Shown here one piece after another: positions 34,555-47,405 of a stretch of DNA of 64,000 nt. The stretch is from Xestospongia bergquistia (Eukaryota; Porifera; Demospongiae; Haplosclerida; Petrosiidae): the NCBI GenBank assembly GCA_963965975.1, contig OZ014415.1, positions 8,719,057-8,783,056 on the forward strand. The letters are read 5' to 3'. Every line of letters begins with the position of its first letter. Position 1 is the first letter of the stretch. The position numbers and the translations under genes were made by a program. The notes under the pieces are model-generated. The model was not told the origin of the DNA. It saw only the letters and a list, made by a program, of their open reading frames with translations, and did not search any database.

Positions 34555-37296
34555 ATGGACGGCGATAACAGTGAATCTAAATTACAAGGGACTACCCCAC
34601 TAAATTTACCTCTAGAAAATATTCCTGTAGAATTTGATGAGTTAATGATATCAGAAGAAGATAATGCTAAATTGATCTCATTAAACGATGAACTTGTAAA
34701 GATACTTGATATTAAGGTACTAAATGTGTAGTTGCATCAATTATAATGTCATTATGACATCATACAGAATACACTCAGTACTCCACCTCCATCAATCGAT
34801 CTGTCTCCGTTAGAATGCCACGCCCTCCAACATGAAGAAGTAGAGGTTTTACGAGCAATATTCGATGAAGATGTCTCCTTACTAAATGACAATGGTACAT
34901 GTTTCTGTGTGAAAATAAAGTTTTTATCAGAAGAGATTAAAGAAGATGATGTCATAAGGATTTGGTTTAGGTATGCTATAGACCAATGGATGAATAGTTA
35001 GATTAAATGGATGAATGAGTAATAAATGGCTATATACATTTGTCACAAGGATTGTGATGGATGTATAAAACAGATGGATGGATGAATGAATGGACACACA
35101 TGTACTATGTCTTTATTTCATGTAGTCTACCGCCCAACTATCCCTGTGTTCCTCCAGTGTTTGAGATAGAAACCAATAAATCAGGGTCTTTTACATTCTC
35201 CGAAGCTGATAACCTGTTTGACCAGTTAATGCAAACAGCCATAACTCGTTTGGGTGGTACAATGATCTATGATTTGATAATAATGTCTCAAGATTATATG
35301 CAAGAAATTATTAAGAAAAAAAAAGAAACTATTTCATCACAAGAGATCAGAGAAGATAGAACTATAAGGACTGAGACTGAAACCACTGAGACTGAGACTG
35401 AAACCATTGTAACTGGTACTGGGGCTGAAAAAACTGAAGTGATAATCAAAGAATGCGATTATTATCGTCCTAAACAATTTGTTGGTTCGATATCTGATAT
35501 TATTAGTAAACTACCATCTAATGTACAGATCACAAGGGTAGGTATTGTTATGTCAATGTTGCTATGGTAACATACATGCTATTGGTTCCAATTAAATAAT
35601 GTACATGTACTAATAAAACAATGAGGACTTTTATAATTCTTAAATCATTAATAGAACTTTTAACAGTAGTGATATTAATGTCACTTAACAAGAACCTATA
35701 ACTCTAACTTCATAAAAAATTTCAAGTGATTTGATGACTTCACTCAATTCTTCATTTTTTTAAGAAAACCATGTACTTTAACTCATAGTTTTTATAAAAT
35801 GGTCAAATATGATAAGTAACGAAATCACTTGAAATTTTTTATGAAGTTAGCTATATAGGTCATTGTTTAGTTGAGTAATTAGTTGTGTTCAGAAATGTTG
35901 TTAGAATGTGTAAAACACAGATATTTATTAATTTACAAGTAAATGTAGTAAAACAATTGGGATTACTGTAATTTTTAATGGTTACCATGGCAATGTTGCT
36001 TGGTGATGTATGTACTGTTGCTATGGTAATTTGGATGATAATTGCTGCTATGGTCGAAATGGACAGATGATAGACTTGATGGATGGAATTTGTAATAGAC
36101 AGATAGGTTACAGTGACCAGTTTTCTTTTCTATAGATAGAGAATATACTACGTCAAGATTTAGCTGATAGATTTCAATCATGTCACAAAACAATGGTCAA
36201 TGAAATGTGGCAAAAAGAGAGGAAACTTCCTCAAATGTACTGCCTTCAACCACAAGTAGCATTTCATGGAACATTATCTAGAAGTTTACCGTCCATTGGT
36301 AAGTTTCAAATGTCTATTGTACATTATTATGCATCCATTTACATTTTTATGTATCCATTTAGTTCAACATGGACTTGTCATACCAGGAAAAGATAATAAA
36401 ATTAAAGTAAGGTGTGGTTCATCTCTTGGAGTAGGTATCTACCTCTCTCCTGATCCAACCTTCAGTCTAAGGTAAAACCCTTGTTAATTACTAGTTATTA
36501 AATCTATTAGTTATACAGATAGCAGTCGATTAATTGTATGTGCTGCTCTATTAGGACGTATGTTTAAAGGTTGCTATGATACGGTTAATAAAGGTAATGA
36601 ATAAATAATAAAGCAAATAATTAACTCGAATTTTATTATAGATCGTTTTTCAATGTTCATATCATCCTCTGAAATGGAGTGGGTCTTTTTTAATGCAGCA
36701 CAAGTCTTACCTTGTTATGTCATCCAGGTATAGATAGCCCCGCCCACTCAAATTATCTTGTGTTACTATATATAGTAACATGTGTTGAGCGGATTGTATG
36801 ATACTGAATGTTCTGTGTCATATATAACTTGTTTTACTTGTTTTTTTAATTGTCACAATAGGTCAAAGTGCATGATACTCCTGGACAACACATGAAAATG
36901 TCCCACCCACCTCCATTAATTAGTTTACTTCCTGATAAGGAAGTGGATGATGAAGGAGAGAAAGAAAAACAAGCTAAATTATTAGCAAGAGTGGGCGTTA
37001 ATTAATTATTTAATTATAACAATTAACATATCTTGATTACAGGCTCGTAAATATTTACCATATGGATTTGGACCAGGACGAGCTGTGATCTTAGAAGCTG
37101 CTGAAATTGATGACGATGAGGAAGATTATGGGGATTTCCAGGTATGGATTGTGTGGTTTATGACATCATAGTTATAACAGTCTCATTCCAGTTACTGCGG
37201 TATGGGAACGAGGAGGTCAATCATCACAGTGATGTTCATGAAGAACAGACAGAACTGCAAGACTACAGATACAAAGACAGAACAGATTGGACATAA
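34555..37296 (+). CDS. RWD domain - PARP catalytic domain fusion protein
   Basis: Exons: 34555-34715, 34768-34970, 35126-35537, 36136-36298, 36363-36471, 36511-36593, 36642-36727, 36862-36990, 37043-37141 and 37192-37296. The N-terminal half holds an RWD domain (HEEVEVLRAIFDED ... SLPPNYPCVPPVFEIE). A charged linker rich in TETET follows. The C-terminal half is an ADP-ribosyltransferase of the PARP class: AFHGTLSRSLPSIVQHGL, GSSLGVGIYLSPDPTFSLSY and SEMEWVFFNAAQVLPCYVI. These give the H-Y-E triad, with Glu aligned to PARP1 Glu988, so poly-ADP-ribosylation chemistry is possible. The GIYLSP form recalls the PARP6/8 group. RWD folds bind proteins of ubiquitin and related pathways, so a targeting role is inferred. 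One donor (GTGGGC at 36991) is non-consensus after GT. Confidence 0.83.
35695..35858. mobile_element. Fold-back (MITE-like) inverted repeat in RWD-PARP intron
   Basis: The arm at about 35705-35732 (TAACTTCATAAAAAATTTCA onward) is perfectly complementary to 35822-35849, about 28 bp each. Short outer arms CCTATA/TATAGG surround them, and about 90 bp lies between. No target-site duplication is evident by eye. It could be a small non-autonomous DNA transposon or a chance-grown hairpin. Confidence 0.6.
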
Positions 37297-38471
37297 TATA
37301 ATATATAGTAATTATTTATTTTATTGAATTAATAATTATACAATATTTTACAATTAAGAAATTAATTGTTTTAATCTCCCAATGATGTCACACACATTCA
37401 CAAATTAATGTTGAATAGTAGCAAGAACCAGAGGATCAGATCTTCCCTTGTCTCATAATTATATAATCTGATATATTAAAGACATTATTTATTAACTGAA
37501 GTAGTCTTTGTTAGAGCACCATATCAGTTTACAGTTATTGTCATTAACATATTAGTTAACTCAAAGTTAACAAACCATGAAGGTTATTAGGTGTGACCTT
37601 ATAGCATTCCATAATTAATGATTGTCTAGTTCAACAGAGTATGTTAGTCTGTGTTTATAATGAGTTATTAATGTGTTTATAATTAATGTTTTGTCATCAT
37701 TATCAACCTACTACTTTTAACACCTTTCATAGCCAATGGCGTGGTACACACACATGATAAATCATGAAAATCTCCAGAGCTATATCTGTCAATATTTATA
37801 GACAGTCTTTTGTTTATTAACAAAGTGAGTATTGATACAATTGATCTTCAATAGAACTGACTGTGCACTATATGTAGACAACTTAGTATTAATTTTTGGC
37901 TGGTAGACCTCCTTGAGAATTTTTGGAACAAAATATATGAAATACAACAATGAGTTATTTTGTGATGATTTTAATAGTATTTGTTTCATATAAATAACTA
38001 TAAACTCTTAAACATTTAATTGTAATATTATAATTAAGTAAGATATTCATAACAGTAGAACGTTGTCCACGATACAACTGTTATCATATGGACACAGTCC
38101 AGACTTTGATGTGTGGCATTATGTAAATATTTGTGTGGGTAGATACAAAGAACAAAGAATTAAAGTATGAAAGTTTTTATATAGATATATTCTCAAGGGA
38201 ACAGTTTAACTTTGTAATCATTTACTGCATACCTATATTATATATAGATCATGTAGATGAAAGAGATTTATATGAAGTTACTCAATTCTCAAGACATCTC
38301 TACCCAGGTAGTTACATAACAAGGGAAACTCTTACAAGGAAGTAAGGAGACAACTCCCAGTGATAAAATCTGTTTACTAATATAATAATATAATAATTAT
38401 TATTACAATACAATAGTTAATTAATATATACCAACATTAAAATGTATTTATATAATGTATTGGTACAGTTA
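37297..38471. other. Convergent intergenic spacer
   Basis: 1.2 kb AT-rich gap between the RWD-PARP and SETD9 3' ends, with AATAAT/AATAAA-like motifs. Short ORFs, including one at 38133-38345, have no supporting features. No gene or RNA is seen. Confidence 0.5.
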
Positions 38472-41140
38472 CTATGTTGCCATGGTGATATATGATGAGT
38501 ACAATTCTTCATTAACTTGAATATCTCTTGTCGCTAACAGGACTACACCACGCAGTGATCTAACGTGAAAATTACAACAATTCATAACAACGAATATCAT
38601 TCATATTTATGTCACCACATCCACGTTCAAATGGATTCATTCATCCGTCCATTCTCTATCTATTCATCATTTATCTTTACATTATCCATTCATCCATTCC
38701 TCCCATGCATTTCTTTATAACTCCATCCCTTCAACACGTGGGCAAGCAAGCTCAATTAAGACAATCACATCTGACACTTTTATAACATCCAACGCAAACA
38801 TCACATTCCTATTAATTCAATTATCTTATTAGCAATACAGTGCCTATTGAAAACAGGAGCCGGACACAATACAATAAAGAAGTTAACAGTCTCCAATTAC
38901 AATTCAACAATCGATAAAGAAGCTTTGACCTTACCGACAGATATGACTGGAATCTAGGCGTGGTAGGTAGTAGACATTGGGTATAAACTTGTTAATATTG
39001 ACTGGCCATTCTTTAGGTATCTTTATTTCAATATACTCAATATTGGATGGTGTACCTAATATATCAAAGTTAAGAAAAGAAAGGAGTAATTTAGGGTGTA
39101 GAGTTAAGTAATTCTGAACAGCTTTGATGTCTGAGTTGTGACCCTCTCTTACTATAATCACATTTGACATTGTAAGAGGAGTAGGTCCATAATTGGTTAA
39201 GTTAAAAAGAAAACTGTTAACAGAGAAACGTGATATTGACAGCTGTTTGGACAATTATTAAACATTCTTTATAAATCAGGAATGCACTTAAACATGTCAG
39301 TAATCTCTAAAATGTATATGTTATACATGGGATTTAACAACTACAACATGTTAAAAATGACTACTATTTCCGAGAAATAGAGGAGATCATTTCAAAAATC
39401 TACTTCTGGTGTTATCACTAATAATCACGAGCTGTCATGACTACAATGGGCAAACATATTACACTATATTACATTAACCAAACAACATACGACTAGATTC
39501 AATGGGATATAGGGAGGCAATACCACACTGTGTTGGATGTTACAACTCTTACTACACAAACACAATAGTCGCACTCGGAAAGTTTAGGTGTGTAAGTGTC
39601 CTTATAAATACGAGCGTTTTATTTATTAGTTTAAACTCACTCCAACAAGATTACTGTCACCATTTTTATAATAACATTATATTATTAATTAATTTAAATA
39701 ATATTTCGTTAATATAATGAATCACAACAAGAATGTCTAGGAATTAACAAAATGATACACTCCCTAAAATAAATTTATAAAGCAAATTACATAAGTCTAT
39801 CTTTATAAGCAATAGAATCTTAATAAGTGATACAATAGGATACTTTTAATGTGACAAAAATTAAGTCCATACATTCAATGATATACTTACTAGTAGTATG
39901 GTTATTTATTATTTGACCTATAGCCAATGGATTGAGTGGATTTAAAGTTAACCAAGAGAGATCGCATGTTAATTGAGATCCTCTTGTATCCCTTAGAGCA
40001 CAAGATCTGAAAGGAAAATGTTAATTTGAGTAATTATAAAGGAATTTTAAAAGGAAAAACACTACATTTAAAGATAATATATATGCCTTTATGAGATTTG
40101 TGTTAATTTAAGATCACAATATAATAACAAACAAAGACATGATGACCAATTAACAATGTGTTGACTGGAATTGCTATAATAGGATAAAATTGATTATAGT
40201 AACTTTATGCATACAAAGTTGACCTTATGTTTACATGCGAGTCATTTTAAAGACAAAGTTAGAAGGTTTGATAAATGCCTGTGATCTATTTTAAGAATAA
40301 CATGATATCAGAGACCATATGGGGTAGAGGAGAGCCGAAGGATAAACATATTATTGACCATATGGGTGGAGGAGAGCTGAGGATAAACACATATTTCTAA
40401 GTCTCATCAGAGACCATACGGGGTAGAGGAGAGCCGAAGGATAAACATATTATTGACCATATGGGTGGAGGAGAGCTGAGGGTAAACACATATTTCTAAG
40501 TCTCATCAGAGACCATATGGGGTAGAGGAGAGCTGAGGGTAAACACATATTTCTGAACCCTCTGGACTTCAGGGTGGAACAAAAACAATACATAATAGGT
40601 AACTTAATAATTAGTCGCACAAAAATAAAATATATAATAATATTATGTACTTGTATATTATCTTAGACAGTCCTCTATGTTTGCCGTCAATATGAATTCC
40701 ATCAATACAACGTAATATAAATTCGTTATTTATTGACTGTAATAGAATAGGGTCAAAAGGTAGATAGACAGTTCCTGTAATTAGAATGTAATATAATATT
40801 GTTATAATGTTAGACATTGCTACATACCGGGATAGAGAGCTACAACTTGTCCTTTTAAAGCAGTTCCTTTGATGACAAACACACCTTTGCCGCCATTTGG
40901 TAACTGACTTGGTTTGACTGCCAATTGATAGCCACAAGTTTTAAAGATTGTCTCATTTGCTTGGAATTTTAATAAGTCGTATTCTTGCTTGTTTTTCATG
41001 AGTTTATGTAAGGACTTATGAGTCATGGAAGGGAGGGTGTGGTCTAATTCAGTAAGTATTATTAACAGTTGTTTCAAAGCTAAGTCTTGTTTTTTGTTGA
41101 GAGTTTCTCTATCAATTTTTTGAACAGATCTAACATAAAG
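38472..41140 (-). CDS. SETD9: SETD9-like SET-domain protein
   Basis: Exons on minus: about 41120-40830, about 40774-40650 (TVYLPFDPILLQSINNEFILRCIDGIHIDG), about 40007-39890 (SCALRDTRG...LAIGQIINNHTT), about 39058-38937 (TPSNIEYIEIKIPKEWPVNI) and about 38560-38472 (LRGVVLLATRDIQVNEELYS, stop at 38472-38474). The order matches human SETD9: GGKGVFVIKGTALKGQVVALYPG, the pseudo-knot motif around GQIINNH, and NEELYSSYI as the late SET motif. SET proteins are lysine methyltransferases; substrates of SETD9 are not established. I could not fix the 5' end: the frame is open upstream of YVRSVQKIDRE, and the initiating exon is uncertain. Confidence 0.82.
40310..40555. repeat. 99-bp tandem repeat in SETD9 intron
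   Basis: Two full copies and a third with a central deletion; each starts AGAGACCATAYGGGGTAGAG. Within a unit, a half-repeat GGGGTAGAGGAGAG / GGGTGGAGGAGAG is visible, so the unit itself arose by duplication. Confidence 0.9.
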
Positions 41141-41382
41141 ATGGCAGCAGGTAAGATACTTTTATGAGCCCCACCCATTCTACCTTGTAGTCCAATTAAC
41201 TGCCACCCATGGAACAAATCGATGTCGATAATTTCTCCAGCTCATTCTAATGAACTCACTAAACTAATTTAAGTTGTACTACATTCATTCCCACACCCTT
41301 TGTGTAAACTCTAACCACGTGTGTGGTTGCCAAATGTACATTATACAACATGATGATGTCATTTATTAAATTATTCAGTGAG

Positions 41383-41390
41383 TATATAAA
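41383..41390 (+). promoter_or_regulatory. TATA box of subtilisin-like gene
   Basis: TATATAAA lies 157 bp before the ATG. A 5'-UTR intron is likely, because ATTGCAG directly precedes the start codon exon at 41544. Confidence 0.55.
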
Positions 41391-41546
41391 CACTGCAACC
41401 TCCAGTCCTAACCAGTAGATATCAACTAAACGCTGCAGGTCAGTGGAAGTTTACTGCTAAAGACTATCAACTCAAGTTACTTCACAAAGTATGTCTGCAA
41501 GCAATATCACTAGTTCTTATTATCTCTTTCTCTTTTATTGCAGGCA

Positions 41547-43713
41547 ATGATGAATTCTATTATAAAACTCTCTCTTTGTCTCTGTTTGCTGTTCATAGTT
41601 GGTGACTGTCAACTTCAAAAGTTAGTTCGTGCTAAAAGAAGTATCAGAGTGAAGAGTGTATACTTTGTGCATATGAAATCCTCTGTCACTACTGCAAGAA
41701 TGCATGACTATGTCTCTGAGCTAATTCAACTTCAGAAGAACAATTCTATACCTGGATTTAAGATTGAGATGCATGGGATTGTACAAGAAGTTGCACATGG
41801 CTTTTCAGCCAAGCTGTCTAAAGTTGCATTACAAAAGGTTAGCAAACTCTGTAAATTGTATTACAAGATGTACAGCATTCATACTTCAATTGATGTTACT
41901 AATTGACTTTACACTTTGTGACGTAAACCATTAGTTAAAAGAGTTAACAAAGAAATAGCTAATGGTTAAATAGTTTATTTGAATAATATATGCATGTGCT
42001 ATAAAAATAGCATTTTGTATGTCATGCAGCTACTTACTGCAGCTGGTGCTGTGGTTATTAGAAATTAACTTTGTATGTAAACTCTGTCATGGAAATGGTT
42101 AGATAAAAGAGGAGACAGAGAAATAACTGATACTTTGTTTATGAAATAAGTGCTTTAAAAATGAATTACAATATCAGCTCCATACCCAGCTGGTAGCTGT
42201 GGTTGTTAACAGTTAGCATAGCAACCATTTGTAAAAGGATTCCAAATAGTATCTACCATAGCAACATGACAAATTAGTAAAAAAGTGAATATTTTATGTC
42301 ACTAGATCCAATTGGCTGTGCTTTGAACTATATGTGAAGTATATAACATGTTATCACTATTAATATAAGAGATGTCTTTTCTGAGCCAATTTCTCAGTAA
42401 ATCTCATCTCTCAAATGTCACTGACAATAAATGTAATTAATTGTGTTTACTGCTCTACGTCCAAAGTCACTTCTTTACCAAAAAAGTTCAAAAGTTGCTG
42501 TATCTTTTGAGTTAGTGGGTCTGTACACTAAAATATTTTGTTTATTGATATAAATATTTTTGGAAGCATCATCTGTTAATGATCTCATTAGGAAATGTGT
42601 TATGGTCTAGTTCAAAATTCCATTGATAGTTAATAGGACAAATTAATTCCTATAGGAGAGTGCTATCTACTAACAACCTTGTTTTCTCATGATATGATAT
42701 AACGTTACATAAAACATTTTACGACACACTGTTATTTTTATCTTTAGATAATTGACAGTAATGAAGTGGACTCAGTCAATGAAGATCATTACATGAAAGC
42801 AGGAAGTAATATCGTGTACAGTTGGGGTCTGGATCGTCTGGATGGCAAGCCTTACAACAGCCGATATCAAAGACCTTGCAAATTAACAGGCAAGGGAGTT
42901 GATGTCTACGTATTAGACTCTGGGATATGGTATACTCACAGTGAGTTTGAGGGGAGAGCTATGTCCCCCGGATGTGATCCTGTTGACCAGTTATTTGGGA
43001 CAAATCGTAGTGGGTTGGATTGTACAGGACACGGTACCCATGTTGCTGGAACCGTTGGAGGAAAGACCTTTGGTGTAGCTAATGAAGCAACAATATTTAG
43101 TGTCCGCATACTTGATTGTACTAACTTAGGTACAGCTAATACAATTGTGTTAGGAGCTGAATGTGTTATTAAAAAAGCAATGAAGAGAAAGAGACCATCA
43201 GTTGTTAATCTTTCCATATACGGAGAAAAAAACTTAATTGTTAAAAGAGCTTTAGATGTTTTGATGCGGAAAGGAATTAGTATTATTAGTATAGCTGGTA
43301 ACAATGAAAAGAATCCTCGAGATTCTTGCAAGGTAGCTCCTGGTTCTATTCATGGTGTAATAACTGCATCTGCCAGTACTAGAAATGATAAACCATTTGT
43401 TTATTCAAATGCTGGAGTTTGTGTAGATTTGTATGCACCTGGTTCTGATATTCAAAGTGCTGCTCACATCTGTGATATCTGTCGCTCTACAAGAAGTGGT
43501 TCATCAATGGCTGCTCCACATGTAACTGGAGCTATAGCATTGCTCTTAGAGAAATGTCCAACTATAACTCCATGGAGAGTACGTCATCTTCTACTGTCAC
43601 AAATGGTACAACCTAATAAATTGGATTTTTCAGTTTTACCTTCAAGATTTAGACAGACTACTCCGAATCTTTTACTACATACTTCATCTCTTCAATGTAA
43701 TCTGCAATGTTGA
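41547..43713 (+). CDS. Secreted subtilisin-like serine protease (S8, proteinase K/PCSK9 type)
   Basis: Two coding exons, 41547-41837 and 42748-43713, phase-0 intron, about 418 residues. The signal peptide is MMNSIIKLSLCLCLLFIVGDC. An inhibitor I9 prodomain follows (VYFVHMKSSVTTARMHDYVS ... HGFSAKLSKVALQK). The S8 catalytic domain has Asp in VYVLDSGIWYTHSEFEGR, His in DCTGHGTHVAGTVGG, the oxyanion Asn in SIAGNN and Ser in RSGSSMAAPHVTGAIA; all are kept, so an active enzyme is expected. The cysteines (CTGHG, CKVAPGS, VCVDLYAPGSD) and WGLDRLD at the mature start fit the proteinase K subfamily. It ends soon after the catalytic domain, with no PCSK9-like V domain or P domain. A short first-intron ORF extension is not used. 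Confidence 0.9.
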
Positions 43714-44261
43714 ATATTAAGTGATGTATTAATGTATATAATATTGTTATAGTAAAAGATACATTTTTGTTAAAATAATTATTATAAGTCATCACAAACT
43801 AAATTAAAATGAGCATAAATGCAGTCCTCAGCAAGAGGTGGATGTAAAGGGTATGTACCCACTTCCTAAATGAAATTGCTTATCACATGACCAGAAATAT
43901 AAACACACAAATTAGGAATCATTGTATGAACTAATATACTAAGTAAAATAATTCAAATAATGAATTTTGTTTCATGCTTAACTTAAGCAACTAATCAAAA
44001 AGTTAATAAATTTACTATCCTACATTACAAATATTTAAAACAAAACAAAACTAACAAAAAATATTATTTAATTTATTGCTTTTTTTGATATGTAGTAAAC
44101 ACAGATATTTCACTAATGATTATTTCACATAATCCCACAAGGCCTTATAGGGGCCTTGGAGGGCTTCTGAACCTTCTATTTGATGGAAATATGAAGGTAA
44201 TAATCATCATTTCAATCAATCAATGAAAGCATCTATATCTGTGCAGTACTACAATGCAAGT
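43714..44261. other. Convergent intergenic spacer
   Basis: AT-rich gap. Its last ~110 bp (about 44150-44260) resemble 47750-47855, the 3' flank of TRAF copy 2, so the TRAF duplication includes downstream sequence. Confidence 0.6.
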
Positions 44262-46280
44262 TTATGGATGTTTCATAGTTGTGACATCCACCTTGACTTT
44301 GATGAACACTGTATCTTCAACTATAAACCCTCCTTGCATTAGTTCATTTAATGACACAAAACGAGGACAACCAGATGCTACATTCATATCGGACTTAGGT
44401 TTCTGGAAAGAGCTGCTTAAAGGATCTGGTTGAAATATATCAACGATATCACGTCCTCCACATTGGTTTATTAATTTGAAGGTTACTTTGTGAGTAAATG
44501 GCCATTGTAATATGTTGTCAAATTCTCCTTTCATTACGACAAAGAACAATGACATATGAGTGCCTTTACCAATACCATCTCCAAGAATGTAAAGACGTAG
44601 ACACATCTTGTAACCATAGCGACTAGAATAAAATGGAAGACTAAATATTGAGGTATATTTGCCGGTTCTTGCATCTTCCATTCGTTGAGAAAACTGAGGT
44701 ATTTTCCAAACCATTGTACCATCATAATTGCTGTTCTCCATTAGAGACAAACGAAAATCTCTATCTTCATTTTCAGAACTTTTGGTTTGAATTGTTGACT
44801 CTAAATATTGGACTTTGTCTTGGAGCGTATAGATTACACTATCTTTTTCAGAAAGATGTTTACGTAATGTGTCTACTTCATGTTTTGTTGTTGTTACATA
44901 CTGTGTTAATTTATCAAATCCAGGTACATTAGCTGAGGCCATTTCATTGAGCATATGTTGCATATCATGATCAGTGTTATAGCCTCCATCTGTATGGACC
45001 ATTCGGAAATTAGGTTTTTTAGCAGTAGCACCACGTGTAGTGGATGTATGTGGAGAAGAGCCAGCACCATCCTTTTCAACTTCATTGCCATCTGTTTTAG
45101 TACGAGGTGTGGATTTGAGGTTAGAGAGGTAAGAAACAATAAGTAAGAAGTGAGAAACAATACCGCTAGGAGTTGATAAATGTTTGTCACAAACATCTCT
45201 AGTCATCTAAAGAGATACAATATAAACAAGGTCATATATAGTATATAGTATGACTTACTTCTTTCTTCTCAGAACATCCTAAATCTTTAAATGGACAGTG
45301 AGTAATAGCTTTAGGACATGAGTCAACATGTTTTGTATACTATATAAAGGAAATAGTATAACAATAGTAATATTAGTGTGTAATGTAAACAACATAGTTT
45401 GTAATACAATGAAAATTGATCAGTTGTAATAAGGGGGCATTAGTGCAGGGGAAGTACATAATGCTGATAATGCAGTGATTACAAGTATTCATATCATACA
45501 TATTAGGTAATAAGATTATTAGAATAATGCCAAGATTATGAATAAACAAGCAGGCTCAGCAAAAATAGTCAACACACCAGCATAGCATTTTCCTTTGAAT
45601 TTTTATCTCACATTTAATAACCAATGTTATAATAAATTTAATAATTTCCATTAATTAAGGCTCCAATAATTAGGATTAAAGCCTTAATTATTAAAATTTA
45701 GATTGCTAATTTTGGGATATCATTTTTGATGGTTTCAGTGAGCATATTTATTATCTACATACTTCAGCTAGCAACAGATACTCTTTACAATGAGGACACG
45801 CCTTCTTCTCATAAGTACATGTCATTAAATGATTTCCTAATTCACCCAATACACCAGACCAACCACAACCATGTTTACGATTTACACAATTGACAGGAAA
45901 ACGATTGATTTCCTTACGAACGAATCTATCTGGAAAAAACTAGAAAGAAACAGATGATATTAAAATCATATGTTGATAGTTATAACTCGTCTTACTGGTT
46001 TTCCATCTTCATTAGTTAATTCCTCACTACATTCAGGTCTTGGACAAGTTGGTTTAGGACTAGAGATAAAATCAATTATTTATTACGTACTACTGGAACA
46101 TTACTTCTTCTCAAACATTTCTTCAGCACATCCTTGACACAACCAATGACCACAACTCGTTTGGACAGCATCACGTAAAATATTCTCACATTTCGGACAT
46201 TGATATTTGTCGACTTGCTCTTTGTTATTATCAATAAAGATATAAGAATCCAAAGGAATTATTGGAGTTGCTAAAGTCAT
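44262..46280 (-). CDS. TRAF-like protein, copy 1 (RING, zf-TRAF, MATH)
   Basis: Exons on minus: 46280-46105 (MTLATPIIPLDSYIF; RING start YQCPKCENILRDAVQTSCGHWLCQGC), about 46059-46000 (rest of RING, PTCPRPECSEEL), about 45940-45767 (zf-TRAF: CVNRKHGCGWSGVLGELGNH, CPHCKEYLLLAEV), about 45338-45260 (YTKHVDSCPKA...CPFKDLGCSEKKE) and 45208-44262. The last holds a Thr/Ser-rich linker, a coiled coil (LDSTIQTK-type heptads before DRDFRLSLMENS) and the MATH domain (YDGTMVWKIPQFSQRMEDAR ... FIVEDTVFIKVKVDV). This is the full TRAF set: a RING for ubiquitin ligation and a MATH domain for receptor tails. About 480 residues. It is a tandem paralogue of the next gene. Confidence 0.9.
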
Positions 46281-46640
46281 CTTTTAACAGGATCGTGCAG
46301 TTATGTATGACTTTATGATCTATCAGAACTTTAAAAATAGGCCCCTGCTTACACACAAATGCTGATCAATTGTGAAAACACAACTCCTTTGGACGTCCCA
46401 AGGTGTTTTCCCCGGGATTATCCCCAGCGTATGACGTTCCGGATAGCTGTTTTTGATTATTCGGCAAAATTTATGTCAATTATACCAAAGTGGGAAAGAC
46501 TGTCGATTACTATGCACAGTTTGTGGTAACAAAGACATTTACTACCAGTGAGTTTTTATCAGAGAACAAGTTTCAAGTCGACAATCAATCATTAGGGTTT
46601 CAATCTCGCACCTTTAAAATTTTACAAACCAGTTTGATGC
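46281..46640. promoter_or_regulatory. Duplicated TRAF upstream region, copy 1
   Basis: About 350 bp upstream of TRAF copy 1 matches 50373-50665 upstream of copy 2, including GGTGTTTTCCCCGGG and CAAAGTGGGAAAGACT. Small indels separate them. It is the probable promoter. Confidence 0.6.
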
Positions 46641-47246
46641 TTTATTGATAGAACTTCAATATTATATTTTCTTACTTGTAGTCTCCTTTGTAGTTCCTTA
46701 AGTTTCCTTTCCATTTTCTGAAATAGTGCACCATATTCCATTAAATGATCTGTCAGCACATCTCCAAAATATATATTCAGTCACCATGAGCAATTGCTAG
46801 AGTAATAACAATAGAATAAAAATAGAGTAAATATAATCTTATTAGTAACTCATTTTAGTACATATTGACATTATTGTGTATAGCCATTTTAAGAGCTGAC
46901 AAAGTATCTCAATAATATATAATTGTTCTATTGAATGTTTTATTTTATATGACATTGCTATTACATTAAACCTATACTTGTTTATATATAAAATTAGAAA
47001 ATTATATATATAATTATATTATTTGTTTCCCATATTTGCACACGTGAATTGACTATGCTTATGTTTTAATGATTAACATACTAACTATAGGGAAAGTAAC
47101 TTACAACATAATATGTGGTAAGTGCAGATACATCATTACATGTTTCATGGCTTCACAAGTCTTCTTAATTTTATAAGATTATTTACTAAATTGAATGGAG
47201 TTTTAACAAATCAATTCAGAGCATCTGTGCTATACTACTGATCAAG
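46641..47246. other. Spacer between TRAF copy 1 promoter and TRAF relic
   Basis: AT-rich sequence. Around 46680-46760 minus-strand codons read as a weak coiled-coil-like fragment, without a start or acceptable splice frame. No gene is called. Confidence 0.4.
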
Positions 47247-47405
47247 GATCTCTCATAGTAGCGACATCCACTTTGACTTGATAAACACAGTATCTTCTAT
47301 GATAAACCCTCCTTGTAAGTGAGGGCAACCAGCTGTCATATTCATGTCAGACTTGGGTTTTCTGGAAAGAGCTACTTATGGTATCTGGTTGAAATATGTT
47401 AACAC
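47247..47405 (-). pseudogene. Relic of a third TRAF copy (MATH 3' end)
   Basis: About 160 bp resemble the last part of the TRAF MATH exon: CATCCACTTTGACTTGAT, CAGTATCTTCTATGATAAAC and TCAGACTTGGGTTTTCTGGA blocks appear in the same order as in both full copies. A ~20-bp deletion around the MQGG region, small indels and base changes break the frame. No RING or zf-TRAF exons are found with it. Confidence 0.8.

Noticed and set aside
41142..41152. ATGGCAGCAG followed by GTAAGA on the plus strand, a possible first exon
   Set aside because: No downstream exon with a recognisable product could be joined; it lies in the SETD9 5' region and may be chance.
42936..43331. 131-codon minus-strand ORF
   Set aside because: Antisense shadow of the subtilisin catalytic exon, which has all catalytic motifs in the plus frame.
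44534..44725. Second-frame minus ORFs inside the TRAF MATH exons (also 48129-48320)
   Set aside because: They overlap the MATH reading frame, which carries the conserved protein, and recur only because the gene is duplicated.
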